Source: Ruminococcaceae bacterium UBA7075 (GTDB lineage: Bacteria; Bacillota; Clostridia; Oscillospirales; Acutalibacteraceae). Taken from it: 42,911 bases of DNA. The position numbers were made by a program, and so were the translations under genes. Positions within the stretch are counted from its first letter, which is position 1. Each line of letters starts with the position of its first letter. The notes below the pieces were generated by a model, which did not search any database, was not told where the DNA came from, and worked only from the letters and a program-made list of their open reading frames with translations. Shown here piece by piece: positions 24,201 through 32,764 of the stretch. Where the stretch lies: NCBI GenBank assembly GCA_002493635.1, contig DKZL01000081.1, positions 1-42,911 on the forward strand. Reading direction: 5' to 3'.

Positions 24201-25627
24201 GCAAAGGTGGAGAATGTATCGACTACCTCACCGTTTACAACCTTTACAGCACCAATCTCGGTAATTTTATCTCTGCTTGCAGAAAGTCCTGTTGTTTCAA
24301 GGTCAAAACAAATAAATGTTCCGTCAAAAGGAGTATCTGCATCTCCGCTGACCGACTCAACAAGGTCATCCATAAAGTATGCCTCTACACCGTAGATGAC
24401 TTTTATTTTTTCTTCGCCCTTATTAATCTTTTCAGCGGCTTTCATTGCATCCGGAAAAGCCTGTGCAACTCCGTGGTCGGTAATAGCAATAGCCTTGTGT
24501 CCCCACTGATATGCTCTGTTTACGAGATCGCCTGCCGAGGTCAGAGCGTCCATCTGGGACATATTTGTATGCAAATGCAGCTCCACACGCTTTTTCTCGG
24601 CTTTATCAACAACCTTAACTTTTTCGGCTGTACCTATGGAACGGGCATTTACCACAAGCTCGCCTGCATATTTATCATACTCAACATCACCCAAAACAAC
24701 AATAGTGCTGCCTTTTTTGATGCTGTCAATAACGGCTGACTCTTTGATTGTATTAAACACCTTAACGGTAGTTGAACCTGTATAGTCGGTAATATCTATT
24801 GTAAATATGTTTTTATCGCCTGATTTTGTCACACGCTTTTCTAAATCAAAAACATCGCCCCATATCACAACTCTGCCGGAATCCCCCGCAATTGAGCTTA
24901 TAGGAATCATTTTTCCTCTGATTGAGCGACCGTAAAGCGGTCTGATTGAGGATTGGATTATCTGCGGAACAGCAAATTTGCCCTCTCTTATTTCAACCTC
25001 TGTAACTACATTTTCAGCATTTGACTGCTGAGCGCTCTTAGCAGAAGTTTCATCTTCCTTATAGAAATTAGCCGCTTTTTCAAGATTAACACGCTGAATA
25101 TGTTTTTCGGCATTTTCAATTGCCTGTTTATACTCGTCGCTGTTCTCATCAACTTCAAAATTTCCTGTATATTGTACGGTCAAATGCAAGTCGAACTCAT
25201 CAGCTATTTTCTTTAAAAGAATCTTATCAAAATTTTTGGCATCTAACAGCGACTTACCGCCGTTCATCAAGTTAATTGACAAAACATTGCCGTCAAGCTT
25301 CACCTCAGCATTATTAAGAGTTCCGTTAATTGACGGAACTTCACGCCTTACCGCAATATAAAGCTGAGAAAAATAATCAGCAGTAAAAAGTTCTTTGCTG
25401 AAATGAGGATTAATTACAGTGCTGGAAACATTAAGTACGCCTGCAATCTTTCGCTCGGCATCAAACAGCGCATTACGCTCAACGAGCCCGTCAAAATTCA
25501 CTTCTAAAGTGATTGAACGGGCTGCTTTATTTATATTAAGTTTTGACAATATTCCGTCTGCAACCTTTGAATCGAGTTCAAAGCCATTGAAAACAGAACC
25601 AAAGACATAACCTAATGTATTTTTCAT
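21257..25627 (-). CDS. polC: DNA polymerase III alpha subunit, Gram-positive type
   Basis: PolC is the main replicative polymerase of Firmicutes, with built-in proofreading. The protein is 1456 aa, close to B. subtilis PolC. Domains in order: an N-terminal region, an OB-fold (about 225-340), a PHP domain starting at VELHLHTNMSQMDA (about 347) and interrupted by the DEDD exonuclease (FDLETTG near 439, continuing to about 600), PHP resumption, then a zinc-binding segment (CPHYICPNC...CPECG, about 920-960) and the polymerase core with PDIDLNFS (about 980). The C-terminus ends with a clamp-binding-like SQMSLF. It follows ispG by 23 bases in the long operon. Confidence 0.98.
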   Translation of the reverse strand: MKNTLGYVFGSVFNGFELDSKVADGILSKLNINKAARSITLEVNFDGLVERNALFDAERKIAGVLNVSSTVINPHFSKELFTADYFSQLYIAVRREVPSINGTLNNAEVKLDGNVLSINLMNGGKSLLDAKNFDKILLKKIADEFDLHLTVQYTGNFEVDENSDEYKQAIENAEKHIQRVNLEKAANFYKEDETSAKSAQQSNAENVVTEVEIREGKFAVPQIIQSSIRPLYGRSIRGKMIPISSIAGDSGRVVIWGDVFDLEKRVTKSGDKNIFTIDITDYTGSTTVKVFNTIKESAVIDSIKKGSTIVVLGDVEYDKYAGELVVNARSIGTAEKVKVVDKAEKKRVELHLHTNMSQMDALTSAGDLVNRAYQWGHKAIAITDHGVAQAFPDAMKAAEKINKGEEKIKVIYGVEAYFMDDLVESVSGDADTPFDGTFICFDLETTGLSASRDKITEIGAVKVVNGEVVDTFSTFANPEIPIPGRITELTGITDAMVKDAPSQSEAVQAFLDFAGDSVLVAHNAPFDTSFIRQACSNMGVEYNFTSIDTVAIARAILPDIKNVKLDTVAKYLRLGNFNHHRATDDAEMLAQIFINFCNRLRDDYGIVKTNDINTKIAGGDFKKLPTYHQIILVKNLVGLKNLYRLISYSHLNYFYKKPRIPKSELVKYREGLILGSACCAGQLYDAILLGKPWGELKQIASFYDYLEIQPTGNNSFMLRNGRFESVEDLHEIDRTIIKLAKELGKPVVATCDVHFMDPTDSEYRKILMAGGMGYKDAEDQAPLYFRTTAEMLKEFDWLDEKEAYEYVVENPNKIADMCESIRPIPEGTFPPNIEGAQEELIDITWKRAKEKYGDPLPEIVKARLDKELNSITTYGFSVLYMTAQKLVADSEAHGYLVGSRGSVGSSFVATMSGISEVNPLCPHYICPNCKHSEFIEDGSYGSGFDLPPKDCPECGTHMEQDGHEIPFETFLGFKGDKVPDIDLNFSGEYQSKSHRYTEELFGKNNVFKAGTISTVAEKTAFGYVKKYASEHGITMHKAEEKRLAMGCTGVKRTTGQHPGGMVVVPRTNEVYDFCPVQHPADKMSSDNITTHFDFHSIHDTITKLDELGHDVPTIYHYLEEYTGIPVMNISMSDPDVMSLFTSPKALGVTPEDIDCETGTLSIPECGTGFVRGMLVETKPKTFTDLLQVSGLSHGTDVWLGNAQELIKNGTCNISEVIGTRDSIMTYLMHKGLDPSMSFKIMEIVRKGNATKLLTEEHFKAMREHNVPEWYIDSCMKIKYMFPKAHAAAYMIAALRLAWYKVHKPIEYYAAYFTVRSENLDGGVVMKGHKSVRDRMSIIKQKMGVHEASAKEEAEYGILQIVNEMFARGIEVLPIDVYKSKAKMFVVEDGKIRLPFSTIPGLGEAAAILLEESGTVNEYLSIEDMQIKTKVSKSIIESLKELGVLKDLPESSQMSLF

Positions 25628-25650
25628 AAATTCCTTTCCGATAAACGCAG

Positions 25651-26694
25651 TTACAGCTTCTCAATTTCATCCATCAAAGCATCGACAAGCTTTTCTTCGG
25701 GTACTTTATAAAGGATTTCACCTTTTTTAAATACAAGTCCGTTGCCGACTCCTCCTGCAATACCGATGTCAGCTTCTCTTGCTTCTCCCGGACCGTTGAC
25801 AACACATCCCATAACTGCCACTTTAATGTTCTTATTACAATTGCGCAGTCTTTCTTCGACCTCATTGGCAATCTTAACAAGGTCAATTCTCGTTCTGCCG
25901 CAGGTCGGGCAGGATACAAACTGCACCCCATCTTTCTTTATATCAAGAGCTTTTAAAATATCATACGCTGCATAAACTTCCTTGACAGGGTCAGCTGTCA
26001 GCGAAACACGAATAGTGTCACCAATATTGTGCAGAAGCAAAGAACCTATTCCGGCTGATGATTTAATAATGCCCATTCTTTCAGTTCCTGCCTCGGTAAC
26101 TCCCAAATGCAGAGGATAATCGCACTGCTCTGCCGCAAGCTCGTAAGCCTTAATCATTGTAGGGACTGTTGAACTTTTCATTGAAAGCACTATATTATTA
26201 AAATCAAATTTTTCAAGTAAGGAAGCATGGTAAAGTGCACTGTCGCACAAAGCCTGAGGAGTGGGATGACCGTACTTAGCAAGTATTTCTTTTTCGAGCG
26301 AACCGGAATTAACTCCGATTCTGATAGGAATATTTCTTGTTTTGCATGCATCGGCAACAGCTTTTACCCTGTCGTCAGAGCCAATATTTCCGGGATTAAT
26401 TCGGATTTTATCAACTCCTGCCGCACAGGCTTCAAGTGCCAGTTTATAATCAAAATGAATATCGGCAACTATCGGAACACTGACAGCTTCTTTAAGTGCA
26501 GGTATCAGCTTAACAGCCTCCATATTAGGGATAGCAGCTCTGATAATCTGACAACCTGCTTTTTCAAGATCTTTCGCCTGTCTTACAGAGCCTTCAATAT
26601 CAGTTGACGGTATATTTAGCATTGACTGAACAGAAATCTCTGCTCCGCCGCCGATTTTAACATTTCCGGCAGAAACCTGAATTTTACTTCCCAT
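25651..26694 (-). CDS. ispG: 4-hydroxy-3-methylbut-2-enyl diphosphate synthase
   Basis: IspG is an iron-sulfur enzyme of the MEP isoprenoid pathway that converts MEcPP to HMBPP. The protein is 347 aa, the short bacterial form. The TIM barrel includes VQSMLNIPS, RINPGNIG and NIVLSMKSS. The cluster cysteines are in SCPTCGRT and MGCVVNGPGEA near the C-terminus. An AAGGAG site precedes ATG 26694. It lies 13 bases after rseP; dxr, two genes upstream, catalyses an earlier step of the same pathway, so the cluster is metabolically coherent. Confidence 0.97.
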   Translation of the reverse strand: MGSKIQVSAGNVKIGGGAEISVQSMLNIPSTDIEGSVRQAKDLEKAGCQIIRAAIPNMEAVKLIPALKEAVSVPIVADIHFDYKLALEACAAGVDKIRINPGNIGSDDRVKAVADACKTRNIPIRIGVNSGSLEKEILAKYGHPTPQALCDSALYHASLLEKFDFNNIVLSMKSSTVPTMIKAYELAAEQCDYPLHLGVTEAGTERMGIIKSSAGIGSLLLHNIGDTIRVSLTADPVKEVYAAYDILKALDIKKDGVQFVSCPTCGRTRIDLVKIANEVEERLRNCNKNIKVAVMGCVVNGPGEAREADIGIAGGVGNGLVFKKGEILYKVPEEKLVDALMDEIEKL

Positions 26695-26707
26695 ATATAA
26701 AATCTCC

Positions 26708-28093
26708 TTACATACCCGGCATTGTTCCGGTTACAAGCTGCCAGACATCCTTGACTGTAACTACAAGCATAAACACCATAAGCAAAGCAAAGCCTATACT
26801 GTTTACAATCTGCTCTGCCTTACGAGGAATCGGCTTTCTGAATATCCATTCAATAAGCAGGAACAAAAATCTTCCTCCGTCAAGCGCAGGGAACGGCAGC
26901 ATATTAAAAATACCAAGGTTGATGGTAATCATAATCATAACGTAAAGTATATTATTAAAGGCATCCATAAAGCTTGTTTCAAGACCGATTGAAGCAACCT
27001 GAGTTACAGCAGTTGCAATTCCGACAGGACCTGACAAGTCCGTAAATGAAAATCTGCCCTGAACAAGCCACACAAGCGAAGTCCACACCATTTTAGCCAT
27101 TGAACAAGTATTTGAAACAGTTTCACCTATTACCGTACCAAATGTTTTGTCAATTTCTGTTAAATAAAAATCAAAAGACAAACTTGTTTTGCCTTCTTTT
27201 CTATCTTCATCGTCCTGATAATAGGTAAAGAATTGGACATCTTTTAACTCTATCTCTTCACCATCTCTGATTACCTTTACATCAGAAGTATAGCGAAGAC
27301 GAGTATCTTCTTCTTTTATATTTACAGGCTCAAATGTTTTTTTGCCTTTATAATACTCATTATAAAGGCTCTCGCCTGTCTGTTTATAAATATTGTAAGC
27401 GTCTTCTTTGGAGGGTGAAGCATTTATTTTGCTACAGCCGTCCGACAAAATTTCAAATAATTTATCAACCGTACTGTCATCAATATTCTTGTTATTATCT
27501 AAAATTTTATTATACACATCACAGGCTTCCTGTGCACAATCCTGCTTATAAATCTGAAGTGTTTTGCCATCAACATTTTTGCAGTTCATTGTAGCCATTG
27601 CAAATTGCAAATCTCTTGAATTCCAAATGGAGTAGCCGTTCAGCTCAGTGATTTTATCTCCTGCTTCGATTCCGCAGTTGGCAGAAACTGAGTTCGGATT
27701 AAAGCCGCCGATAGTTGTTGATGCATAACTGTCAGCCTGAACAGTATAGGCAAACATCATTATAAAACCGAGAATAATATTCATAACTGCACCTGCAATT
27801 ATAATAATCATTCTTTTCCAGATTTTCGCATTATTGAAAGCTCTCGGCTCAGGACTTTCTTCGTCCTCGCCCTCCATGGAACAAAAACCGCCAATAGGCA
27901 AAAGTCTTAGTGAATAGTCAGTTTCGCCCCTCTTAAAACTAAGAATCTTTGGCCCCATTCCAAGCGAAAATTCGTTGACTTTTACACCTGATTTTTTTGC
28001 GGTGATAAAATGACCGAATTCGTGTGAAAAAATAATAAGCTCGAATAATAGAACACCTACTATAACCAAAGCAATTATTATCAAAATCTGCAT
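26708..28093 (-). CDS. rseP: RseP/RasP-type site-2 intramembrane metalloprotease
   Basis: Site-2 proteases cut membrane anchors of regulators such as anti-sigma factors. The 461-aa protein has the zinc motif HEFGH at residues 24-28 in the first helix, the downstream membrane helix, a PDZ domain starting near 130 (GGFNPNSVSANCGIEAGDKITELNGY), and the second active-site motif MLPFPALDGGR near the C-terminus. The PDZ domain is split by an insertion of about 95 polar residues (about 172-268), making it longer than B. subtilis RasP. The nearest GGAG site is 14 bases from ATG 28093, wider than usual. It sits between dxr and ispG, a common position. Confidence 0.94.
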   Translation of the reverse strand: MQILIIIALVIVGVLLFELIIFSHEFGHFITAKKSGVKVNEFSLGMGPKILSFKRGETDYSLRLLPIGGFCSMEGEDEESPEPRAFNNAKIWKRMIIIIAGAVMNIILGFIMMFAYTVQADSYASTTIGGFNPNSVSANCGIEAGDKITELNGYSIWNSRDLQFAMATMNCKNVDGKTLQIYKQDCAQEACDVYNKILDNNKNIDDSTVDKLFEILSDGCSKINASPSKEDAYNIYKQTGESLYNEYYKGKKTFEPVNIKEEDTRLRYTSDVKVIRDGEEIELKDVQFFTYYQDDEDRKEGKTSLSFDFYLTEIDKTFGTVIGETVSNTCSMAKMVWTSLVWLVQGRFSFTDLSGPVGIATAVTQVASIGLETSFMDAFNNILYVMIMITINLGIFNMLPFPALDGGRFLFLLIEWIFRKPIPRKAEQIVNSIGFALLMVFMLVVTVKDVWQLVTGTMPGM

Positions 28094-28161
28094 AAGCTAA
28101 AATTCAACTCCAAATAAAATTACCGCAACCAGCGAGCGCAGAGGTATATTTCAAATACGCC

Positions 28162-29313
28162 CTAATTAATTTTGTCTAAAACAAACTGTCTGGCAAGGCT
28201 GTCGGCTCTAAGAACATCATCAACAGTATTCGGTTCAAAATTCTCAATATTGTCAACAGCACCCATAACAAGATTGCCTATTTCAAGAAAAGAAATTTTT
28301 CCCTCTCTGAAAAGCCTGTTTGCTTCCTCATTTGCACCGTTTGCAACAGCAGTTGCAACTCCACCCATATCAAGTGCCTTTTTACAGGCTCTCAAACACT
28401 CAAAGGTCTGATAATCAGGCTCAAAAAAAGTCAGTTTTCCAATCTGCGAAAGACTTAGTTCATTTACGGGTGATTCGTACCTTTTGGGGTAAGTTATCGC
28501 ATACTGAATAGGAATGCGCATATCGGGCATTCCGAGCTGCGCAATAACAGAGTTATCAGCATATTCAATAAGTGAATGAACAATACTTTCTCTGTGAACA
28601 ACAACATCTATCTTATCAGCCGGCATATCAAACAACCATCTCGCCTCAATGATTTCAAGACCTTTATTCATCATTGTAGCCGAATCAATAGTTATTTTTG
28701 CACCCATACTCCAATTCGGATGATTAAGCGCCTGTTCTACACTGACATTTTTTAAATCATCAACTGTCTTTCCAAAAAACGGACCGCCTGATGCAGTTAA
28801 GATAAGTCTTTTTAGCGCCTTTTTCTCGGGCATTCCCTGCAAGCACTGAAAAATTGCGGAATGTTCGCTGTCAACAGGCAACAGCTTTACACCGTTTTTT
28901 TGCACTGCATCTGTAACAAGCTTGCCTCCTGCCACAAGAGTTTCCTTGTTGGCGAGGGCAATATCCTTTTTAGCGTCCGCAGCAGCAAGCGTCGGCTTTA
29001 AGCCAACCATACCCACAACAGAATTTAAAACAAGGTCGGCACTGCTGATTGTTGCCGCCTCAATAAGCCCTTCCATTCCTGCTAAAACTTCTGTATTCGT
29101 GTCTTTAATGTTATCTTTTAAAATTTTCGCCTTATCTTCGTTGAATACCACGGCAAGATTTGGTTTATACTTTCTTATCTGCTTTTCAAGCAAATCAATA
29201 TTACTTGCAGCAGTAAGAGCCGAAACATTAAGTCCGAGTTTATCAACTACATCTAACGCCTGTGTACCGATAGAACCTGTTGAACCTAAAATTGAAATAT
29301 TATTAATCATCAT
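28162..29313 (-). CDS. dxr: 1-deoxy-D-xylulose 5-phosphate reductoisomerase
   Basis: Dxr converts DXP to MEP with NADPH, the committed step of the MEP pathway and the fosmidomycin target. The protein is 383 aa. GSTGSIGTQALDVV binds NADPH. PVDSEHSAIFQCLQG and ILTASGGPF are conserved. HPNWSMGAKITIDSATMMNKGLEIIEA carries metal ligands and substrate contacts. The ATG directly abuts the cdsA stop codon (TAAATG), so translation is probably coupled. A 68-base gap separates it from rseP and shows no clear terminator. Confidence 0.97.
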   Translation of the reverse strand: MMINNISILGSTGSIGTQALDVVDKLGLNVSALTAASNIDLLEKQIRKYKPNLAVVFNEDKAKILKDNIKDTNTEVLAGMEGLIEAATISSADLVLNSVVGMVGLKPTLAAADAKKDIALANKETLVAGGKLVTDAVQKNGVKLLPVDSEHSAIFQCLQGMPEKKALKRLILTASGGPFFGKTVDDLKNVSVEQALNHPNWSMGAKITIDSATMMNKGLEIIEARWLFDMPADKIDVVVHRESIVHSLIEYADNSVIAQLGMPDMRIPIQYAITYPKRYESPVNELSLSQIGKLTFFEPDYQTFECLRACKKALDMGGVATAVANGANEEANRLFREGKISFLEIGNLVMGAVDNIENFEPNTVDDVLRADSLARQFVLDKIN

Positions 29314-30144
29314 TTACACCACTGTGATAATCGGAATAAATTGATTGAGCAGTACAATTACCGGTGCAGTAAATATTATGCTGTCAAATCTGTCAAGCAT
29401 TCCACCGTGACCGGGAAAAATTGAACCATAATCCTTGATTTTATACCTTCTCTTAATAAGAGAAAAACTCAGATCTCCTATTATTGAAATTGGTGCATCA
29501 ATAATTCCAAGCAAAACAAGCGCCCAGAAGTTGATTTTTAAATCCGGCATAATCAGATATTGGAAAAGAAGTCCGACTAAAACAGCTGAAATCACACAAA
29601 AGATAACTCCTCCGATAACACCCTCAACTGTTTTTTTAGGACTTATATCAGGACAAAGCTTATGCTTACCAAGTGTTGCACCAATAAAGAATCCGCCTGC
29701 ATCCGCCATCCACGGCAGCGAAAAAATCGTTACAAAATAAAATGAAATTCCCGTCTTGCCGCTGCAAATAAGCGGAATTGCACTCATTCCAAGAGAAATA
29801 AGAAATGTACCTGTTACAGAATATGCAAGCTCGCTGTATGTTATTTTTCTGTGATTTGCAATCATAAGAATAAACATAGCAAGCATATAAAGTATCACTG
29901 TCATATAAAGATAATCCGTACTTACAGTAAACGGCATTAACAGTGAAAATATAAGACAGGGTGCAGAAATCGCAAAGTTTTTGAGCAATTTATTTGCATT
30001 AAGATATTCACCTGTCATAAAAGCTGTGGCCAAAGCAACTATAATTGCAACCACAGGCAACCAGACCTCTGCAAGCAGCAAAAACACAATCAGCAAGGGG
30101 ATGCCGATTACAGCCGTCAAAAGTCTTGGCTTTAACGATTTCAT
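29314..30144 (-). CDS. cdsA: Phosphatidate cytidylyltransferase
   Basis: CdsA makes CDP-diacylglycerol, the precursor of bacterial phospholipids, in the membrane. The protein is about 276 aa with roughly eight membrane helices. The C-terminal signature is clear: SPKKTVEGVIGG, then GDLSFSLIKRRYKIKDYGSIFPGHGGMLDRFDS. The start is uncertain: ATG 30144 (MKSLKPRLL) fits family N-termini, but ATG 30174, overlapping uppS by 14 bases, is also open. Neither has a strong ribosome site. It follows uppS, as in many bacteria. Confidence 0.94.
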   Translation of the reverse strand: MKSLKPRLLTAVIGIPLLIVFLLLAEVWLPVVAIIVALATAFMTGEYLNANKLLKNFAISAPCLIFSLLMPFTVSTDYLYMTVILYMLAMFILMIANHRKITYSELAYSVTGTFLISLGMSAIPLICSGKTGISFYFVTIFSLPWMADAGGFFIGATLGKHKLCPDISPKKTVEGVIGGVIFCVISAVLVGLLFQYLIMPDLKINFWALVLLGIIDAPISIIGDLSFSLIKRRYKIKDYGSIFPGHGGMLDRFDSIIFTAPVIVLLNQFIPIITVV

Positions 30145-30160
30145 ACTAACCAACTCACAA

Positions 30161-30910
30161 TCATACTCCACCATACCGTCTGTTACGATTTGAGTATGTA
30201 ATTAACGCTTCATCAAGGTCTGATGTTTCAAAATCAGGCCAAAGCTTGTTCATAATAACAAATTCAGTATACGCAGACTGCCAGAGCAAGAAATTAGAAA
30301 TTCTGTACTCACCGCTCGGTCTGATAATCAGGTCGGGATCGGGTTGACCTGATGTATAAAGATAGTCCGACACTGTCTGTTCATCTATGCTGTCAATGCT
30401 CTTTTTTCCGTCTTTGACGTCACTGCAAATATTCTTGACAGCACGGACAATTTCATCACGGCTGCCATAATTCATTGCAATGTTGAGAACCATTCCATTC
30501 CTGTTCTTTGAGCTTTCCTCGTTTTCAATCATAAGATTTCTCAAATCTTCAGTGAAAGGCGACTTGTCACCGATGAATTTTACAACAATGCTGTCATCCT
30601 TAAAATCTTCAAGAGCTTCCTCAAGATAAGACTTAAATAAATTCATCAGCGAATTTACCTCATCCTGAGGACGCTTCCAGTTTTCGGTAGAAAAGGCATA
30701 AACTGTCAAATATTTTATGCCTATATCTGAGCAGTAACGAGTAATTTTTCTGAAAGTCTTAGCACCTGCCGAATGACCTGCCTTGCGTGGAAGTCCACGC
30801 TTCTTTGCCCATCTTCCGTTGCCGTCCATAATAATTCCTATATGAACGGGCAAATTGTCTTTGTCAAGCTCCGTTACTGCATTTTTTTTACTTTTATTGA
30901 AAAGAGCCAT
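30161..30910 (-). CDS. uppS: Undecaprenyl diphosphate synthase
   Basis: UppS elongates farnesyl diphosphate to the C55 lipid carrier for peptidoglycan and other wall polymers. The protein is 249 aa. HIGIIMDGNGRWAKKRGLPRKAGHSAG contains the P-loop-like catalytic aspartate. YAFSTENWKRP and the C-terminal DPDLIIRPSGEYRISNFLLWQSAYTE block are diagnostic. I chose ATG 30910 rather than an upstream in-frame start that would overlap frr by 47 bases, because GGAG at the end of frr is suitably spaced. Confidence 0.97.
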   Translation of the reverse strand: MALFNKSKKNAVTELDKDNLPVHIGIIMDGNGRWAKKRGLPRKAGHSAGAKTFRKITRYCSDIGIKYLTVYAFSTENWKRPQDEVNSLMNLFKSYLEEALEDFKDDSIVVKFIGDKSPFTEDLRNLMIENEESSKNRNGMVLNIAMNYGSRDEIVRAVKNICSDVKDGKKSIDSIDEQTVSDYLYTSGQPDPDLIIRPSGEYRISNFLLWQSAYTEFVIMNKLWPDFETSDLDEALITYSNRNRRYGGV

Positions 30911-30911
30911 A

Positions 30912-31466
30912 TTATAACTCCAGAATCTCTTTCTGCTTTGCAGCTGAAATTGAATCAATTTCCTTTGTAAACTTATCAGTCAGATCCTGAGTTTTCTTTT
31001 CGCCCTGCTTCAAATCATCCTCAGTGAGTTCGCCTGACTTCTTCATAGTCTTTAACTTGTCAATAACATCACGGCGGACATTTCTTACCTGAACCTTTGT
31101 TTCCTCTGCTATTTTCTGAACATCCTTGACAATTTCTTTTCTTCTGTCTTCCGTAAGCGGCGGAAAAACAAGTCTGATAATCTTACCGTCATTCATAGGA
31201 TTTATACCGATGTCAGAAGTCTGAATTGCTTTTTCAATCTGCTTTAATACTGATGCATCCCAAGGCTGAATTGTAAGTGTTCTTGCCTCTGTAACTGATA
31301 CGGCAGCAAGCTGATTTACAGGAGTAGGAGCACCGTAATAATCAACCTTCACTTTATCAAGAACGGCAGGATTTGCACGTCCTGCTCTTATTTCTGAATA
31401 TTCCTTTCTCATATGGTCAACACGTCTTGCCATAGTTTCGTCAGCTTTTTTTAACTGTGTTTGCAT
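30912..31466 (-). CDS. frr: Ribosome recycling factor
   Basis: RRF splits post-termination ribosomes together with EF-G. The protein is 184 aa, one residue under the common length. Conserved blocks are HMRKEYSEIRAGRANPAVLDKVKVDYYGAPTPVNQLA, the central TIQPWDAS and NDGKIIRLVFPPLTEDRRKE, and the long C-terminal helix. GGGAGG precedes ATG 31466. It follows pyrH by 48 bases and leads directly into uppS, the standard pyrH-frr-uppS-cdsA order. Confidence 0.98.
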   Translation of the reverse strand: MQTQLKKADETMARRVDHMRKEYSEIRAGRANPAVLDKVKVDYYGAPTPVNQLAAVSVTEARTLTIQPWDASVLKQIEKAIQTSDIGINPMNDGKIIRLVFPPLTEDRRKEIVKDVQKIAEETKVQVRNVRRDVIDKLKTMKKSGELTEDDLKQGEKKTQDLTDKFTKEIDSISAAKQKEILEL

Positions 31467-31514
31467 AAATATGCCTCCCTTAAATTATTGAATAATATTA
31501 TAATTTTAATCAAA

Positions 31515-32228
31515 TCAGTCGTCATTTGTTACAAGCGTACCGATATTTTCACCACAAACTGCTTTGTAAATATTTTCCGGATCTTCAATGCTGAAAACAA
31601 GAATAGGAAGATTATTATCCTTGCAAAGCGAAGCCGCTGTGCTGTCCATAACAGCCAAATCCTTATTAAGCACCTCGTGAAATGAAAGCTGATCATATTT
31701 CTTTGCATCAGGATTAGTCTTAGGGTCGCAATCATACACGCCGTCAACCATTGTTGCCTTCATAATTACATCAGCTTCTATTTCTGCTGCACGCAAAGAA
31801 GCAGCTGTATCCGTACTGAAAAACGGATTACCTGTGCCGCAGCCGAAGATTACTACTCTTCCTTTTTCCAAGTGACAGATTGCTTTATTTCTGATGTACG
31901 GTTCAGCCACCTGACGCATACCTATTGCAGTCTGAACTCTTACTGTAAGTCCGAGCTGTTCCAGTGCATCACAAACGCCGAGCGCATTTATTGCAGTTGC
32001 AAGCATACCCATATGGTCTGCTCTTGTTCTGTCCATATCTCCGGAACTTCTGCCTCTCCAGAAGTTACCTCCGCCTACAACTATTGCAACTTCAACACCT
32101 GCGTCTACACACTTTTTTATCGGTTTGCAGATTTCAAGAACAGTATCAAAATCAATTCCGTGCTTTGTATTCCCTGCAAGAGATTCTCCGGAAAGTTTAA
32201 GTAAAATACGTTTATATTTTGGTTGCAT
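31515..32228 (-). CDS. pyrH: UMP kinase
   Basis: PyrH phosphorylates UMP to UDP. The protein is 237 aa, typical for the hexameric bacterial enzyme. RILLKLSGESLAG is the N-terminal ATP-site strand. VVGGGNFWRGR is the glycine loop. DHMGMLATAINAL and the TDTAASLRAAEI segment follow. ATG 32228 (MQPKYKR) has GGGGTG six bases upstream and is preferred over an in-frame GTG at 32237 that lies within that site. It is the first gene of the nine-gene run ending at the AI-2E transporter and has a good promoter. Confidence 0.97.
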   Translation of the reverse strand: MQPKYKRILLKLSGESLAGNTKHGIDFDTVLEICKPIKKCVDAGVEVAIVVGGGNFWRGRSSGDMDRTRADHMGMLATAINALGVCDALEQLGLTVRVQTAIGMRQVAEPYIRNKAICHLEKGRVVIFGCGTGNPFFSTDTAASLRAAEIEADVIMKATMVDGVYDCDPKTNPDAKKYDQLSFHEVLNKDLAVMDSTAASLCKDNNLPILVFSIEDPENIYKAVCGENIGTLVTNDD

Positions 32229-32263
32229 ACATAACACCCCACTACAATTTTATAATTATTAAT

Positions 32264-32292
32264 ATAATACAATAAAATACCTGTTTTGTAAA
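32264..32292 (-). promoter_or_regulatory. Promoter for the pyrH operon
   Basis: On the minus strand TTTACA (32292-32287), a 17-base spacer and TATTAT (32269-32264), 36 bases before the pyrH start. A further TTGACA lies upstream, but no good -10 box matches it. Confidence 0.65.
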
Positions 32293-32431
32293 GGATTAAC
32301 AAGTAATATTTTCAACATATTGTATTAAAAAGCAAAATGTCAAGAATTATATACAAAAACTCGCATTACAGCGAATTATATAAAGGCTTTCTTCTGCACA
32401 CTTATTATTTACGTTCAGTTATATAAAACAC

Positions 32432-32463
32432 AAAAAATCCCACAGCATTTCACTGTGGGATTT
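32432..32463 (-). terminator. Terminator of the rpsF-ssb-rpsR operon
   Basis: On the minus strand AAATCCCACAG and CTGTGGGATTT form an 11-bp stem with a 7-base loop, followed by TTT, just after rpsR. Confidence 0.9.
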
Positions 32464-32480
32464 AATTTATGATATAAAAA

Positions 32481-32720
32481 TTAATCAGCTGAATAAGGGA
32501 GTAAAGCAAGGTGACGAGCACGCTTGATTGATACTGTAAGCTCACGCTGATGCTTTGCGCATGTGCCTGTTACACGGCGAGGAAGAATCTTTCCTCTCTC
32601 TGACATATAACGGCGAAGACGAGCTATATCCTTATAGTCGATATTTTCAACCTTATCAACGCAGAAACCGCAAACCTTCTTGCGAGCTTTTCTGCCACGG
32701 TTATTTGGTCTTTCAGCCAT
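32481..32720 (-). CDS. rpsR: 30S ribosomal protein bS18
   Basis: S18 binds the 30S platform with S6. The protein is 79 aa. CGFCVDKVENIDYKDIARLRRYMSERGKILPRRVTGTCAKHQRELTVSIKRARHLALLPY is the family core, with Cys residues that in this form could bind zinc (CGFC plus C-H further on). ATG 32720 (MAERPN) has AAAGGAG eight bases upstream; an in-frame TTG at 32738 would overlap that site. It is the last gene of rpsF-ssb-rpsR, the standard order. Confidence 0.98.
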   Translation of the reverse strand: MAERPNNRGRKARKKVCGFCVDKVENIDYKDIARLRRYMSERGKILPRRVTGTCAKHQRELTVSIKRARHLALLPYSAD

Positions 32721-32764
32721 GATGAGTTCTCCTTTCAATGAGAATTATTTAAACTAAGTTATTG

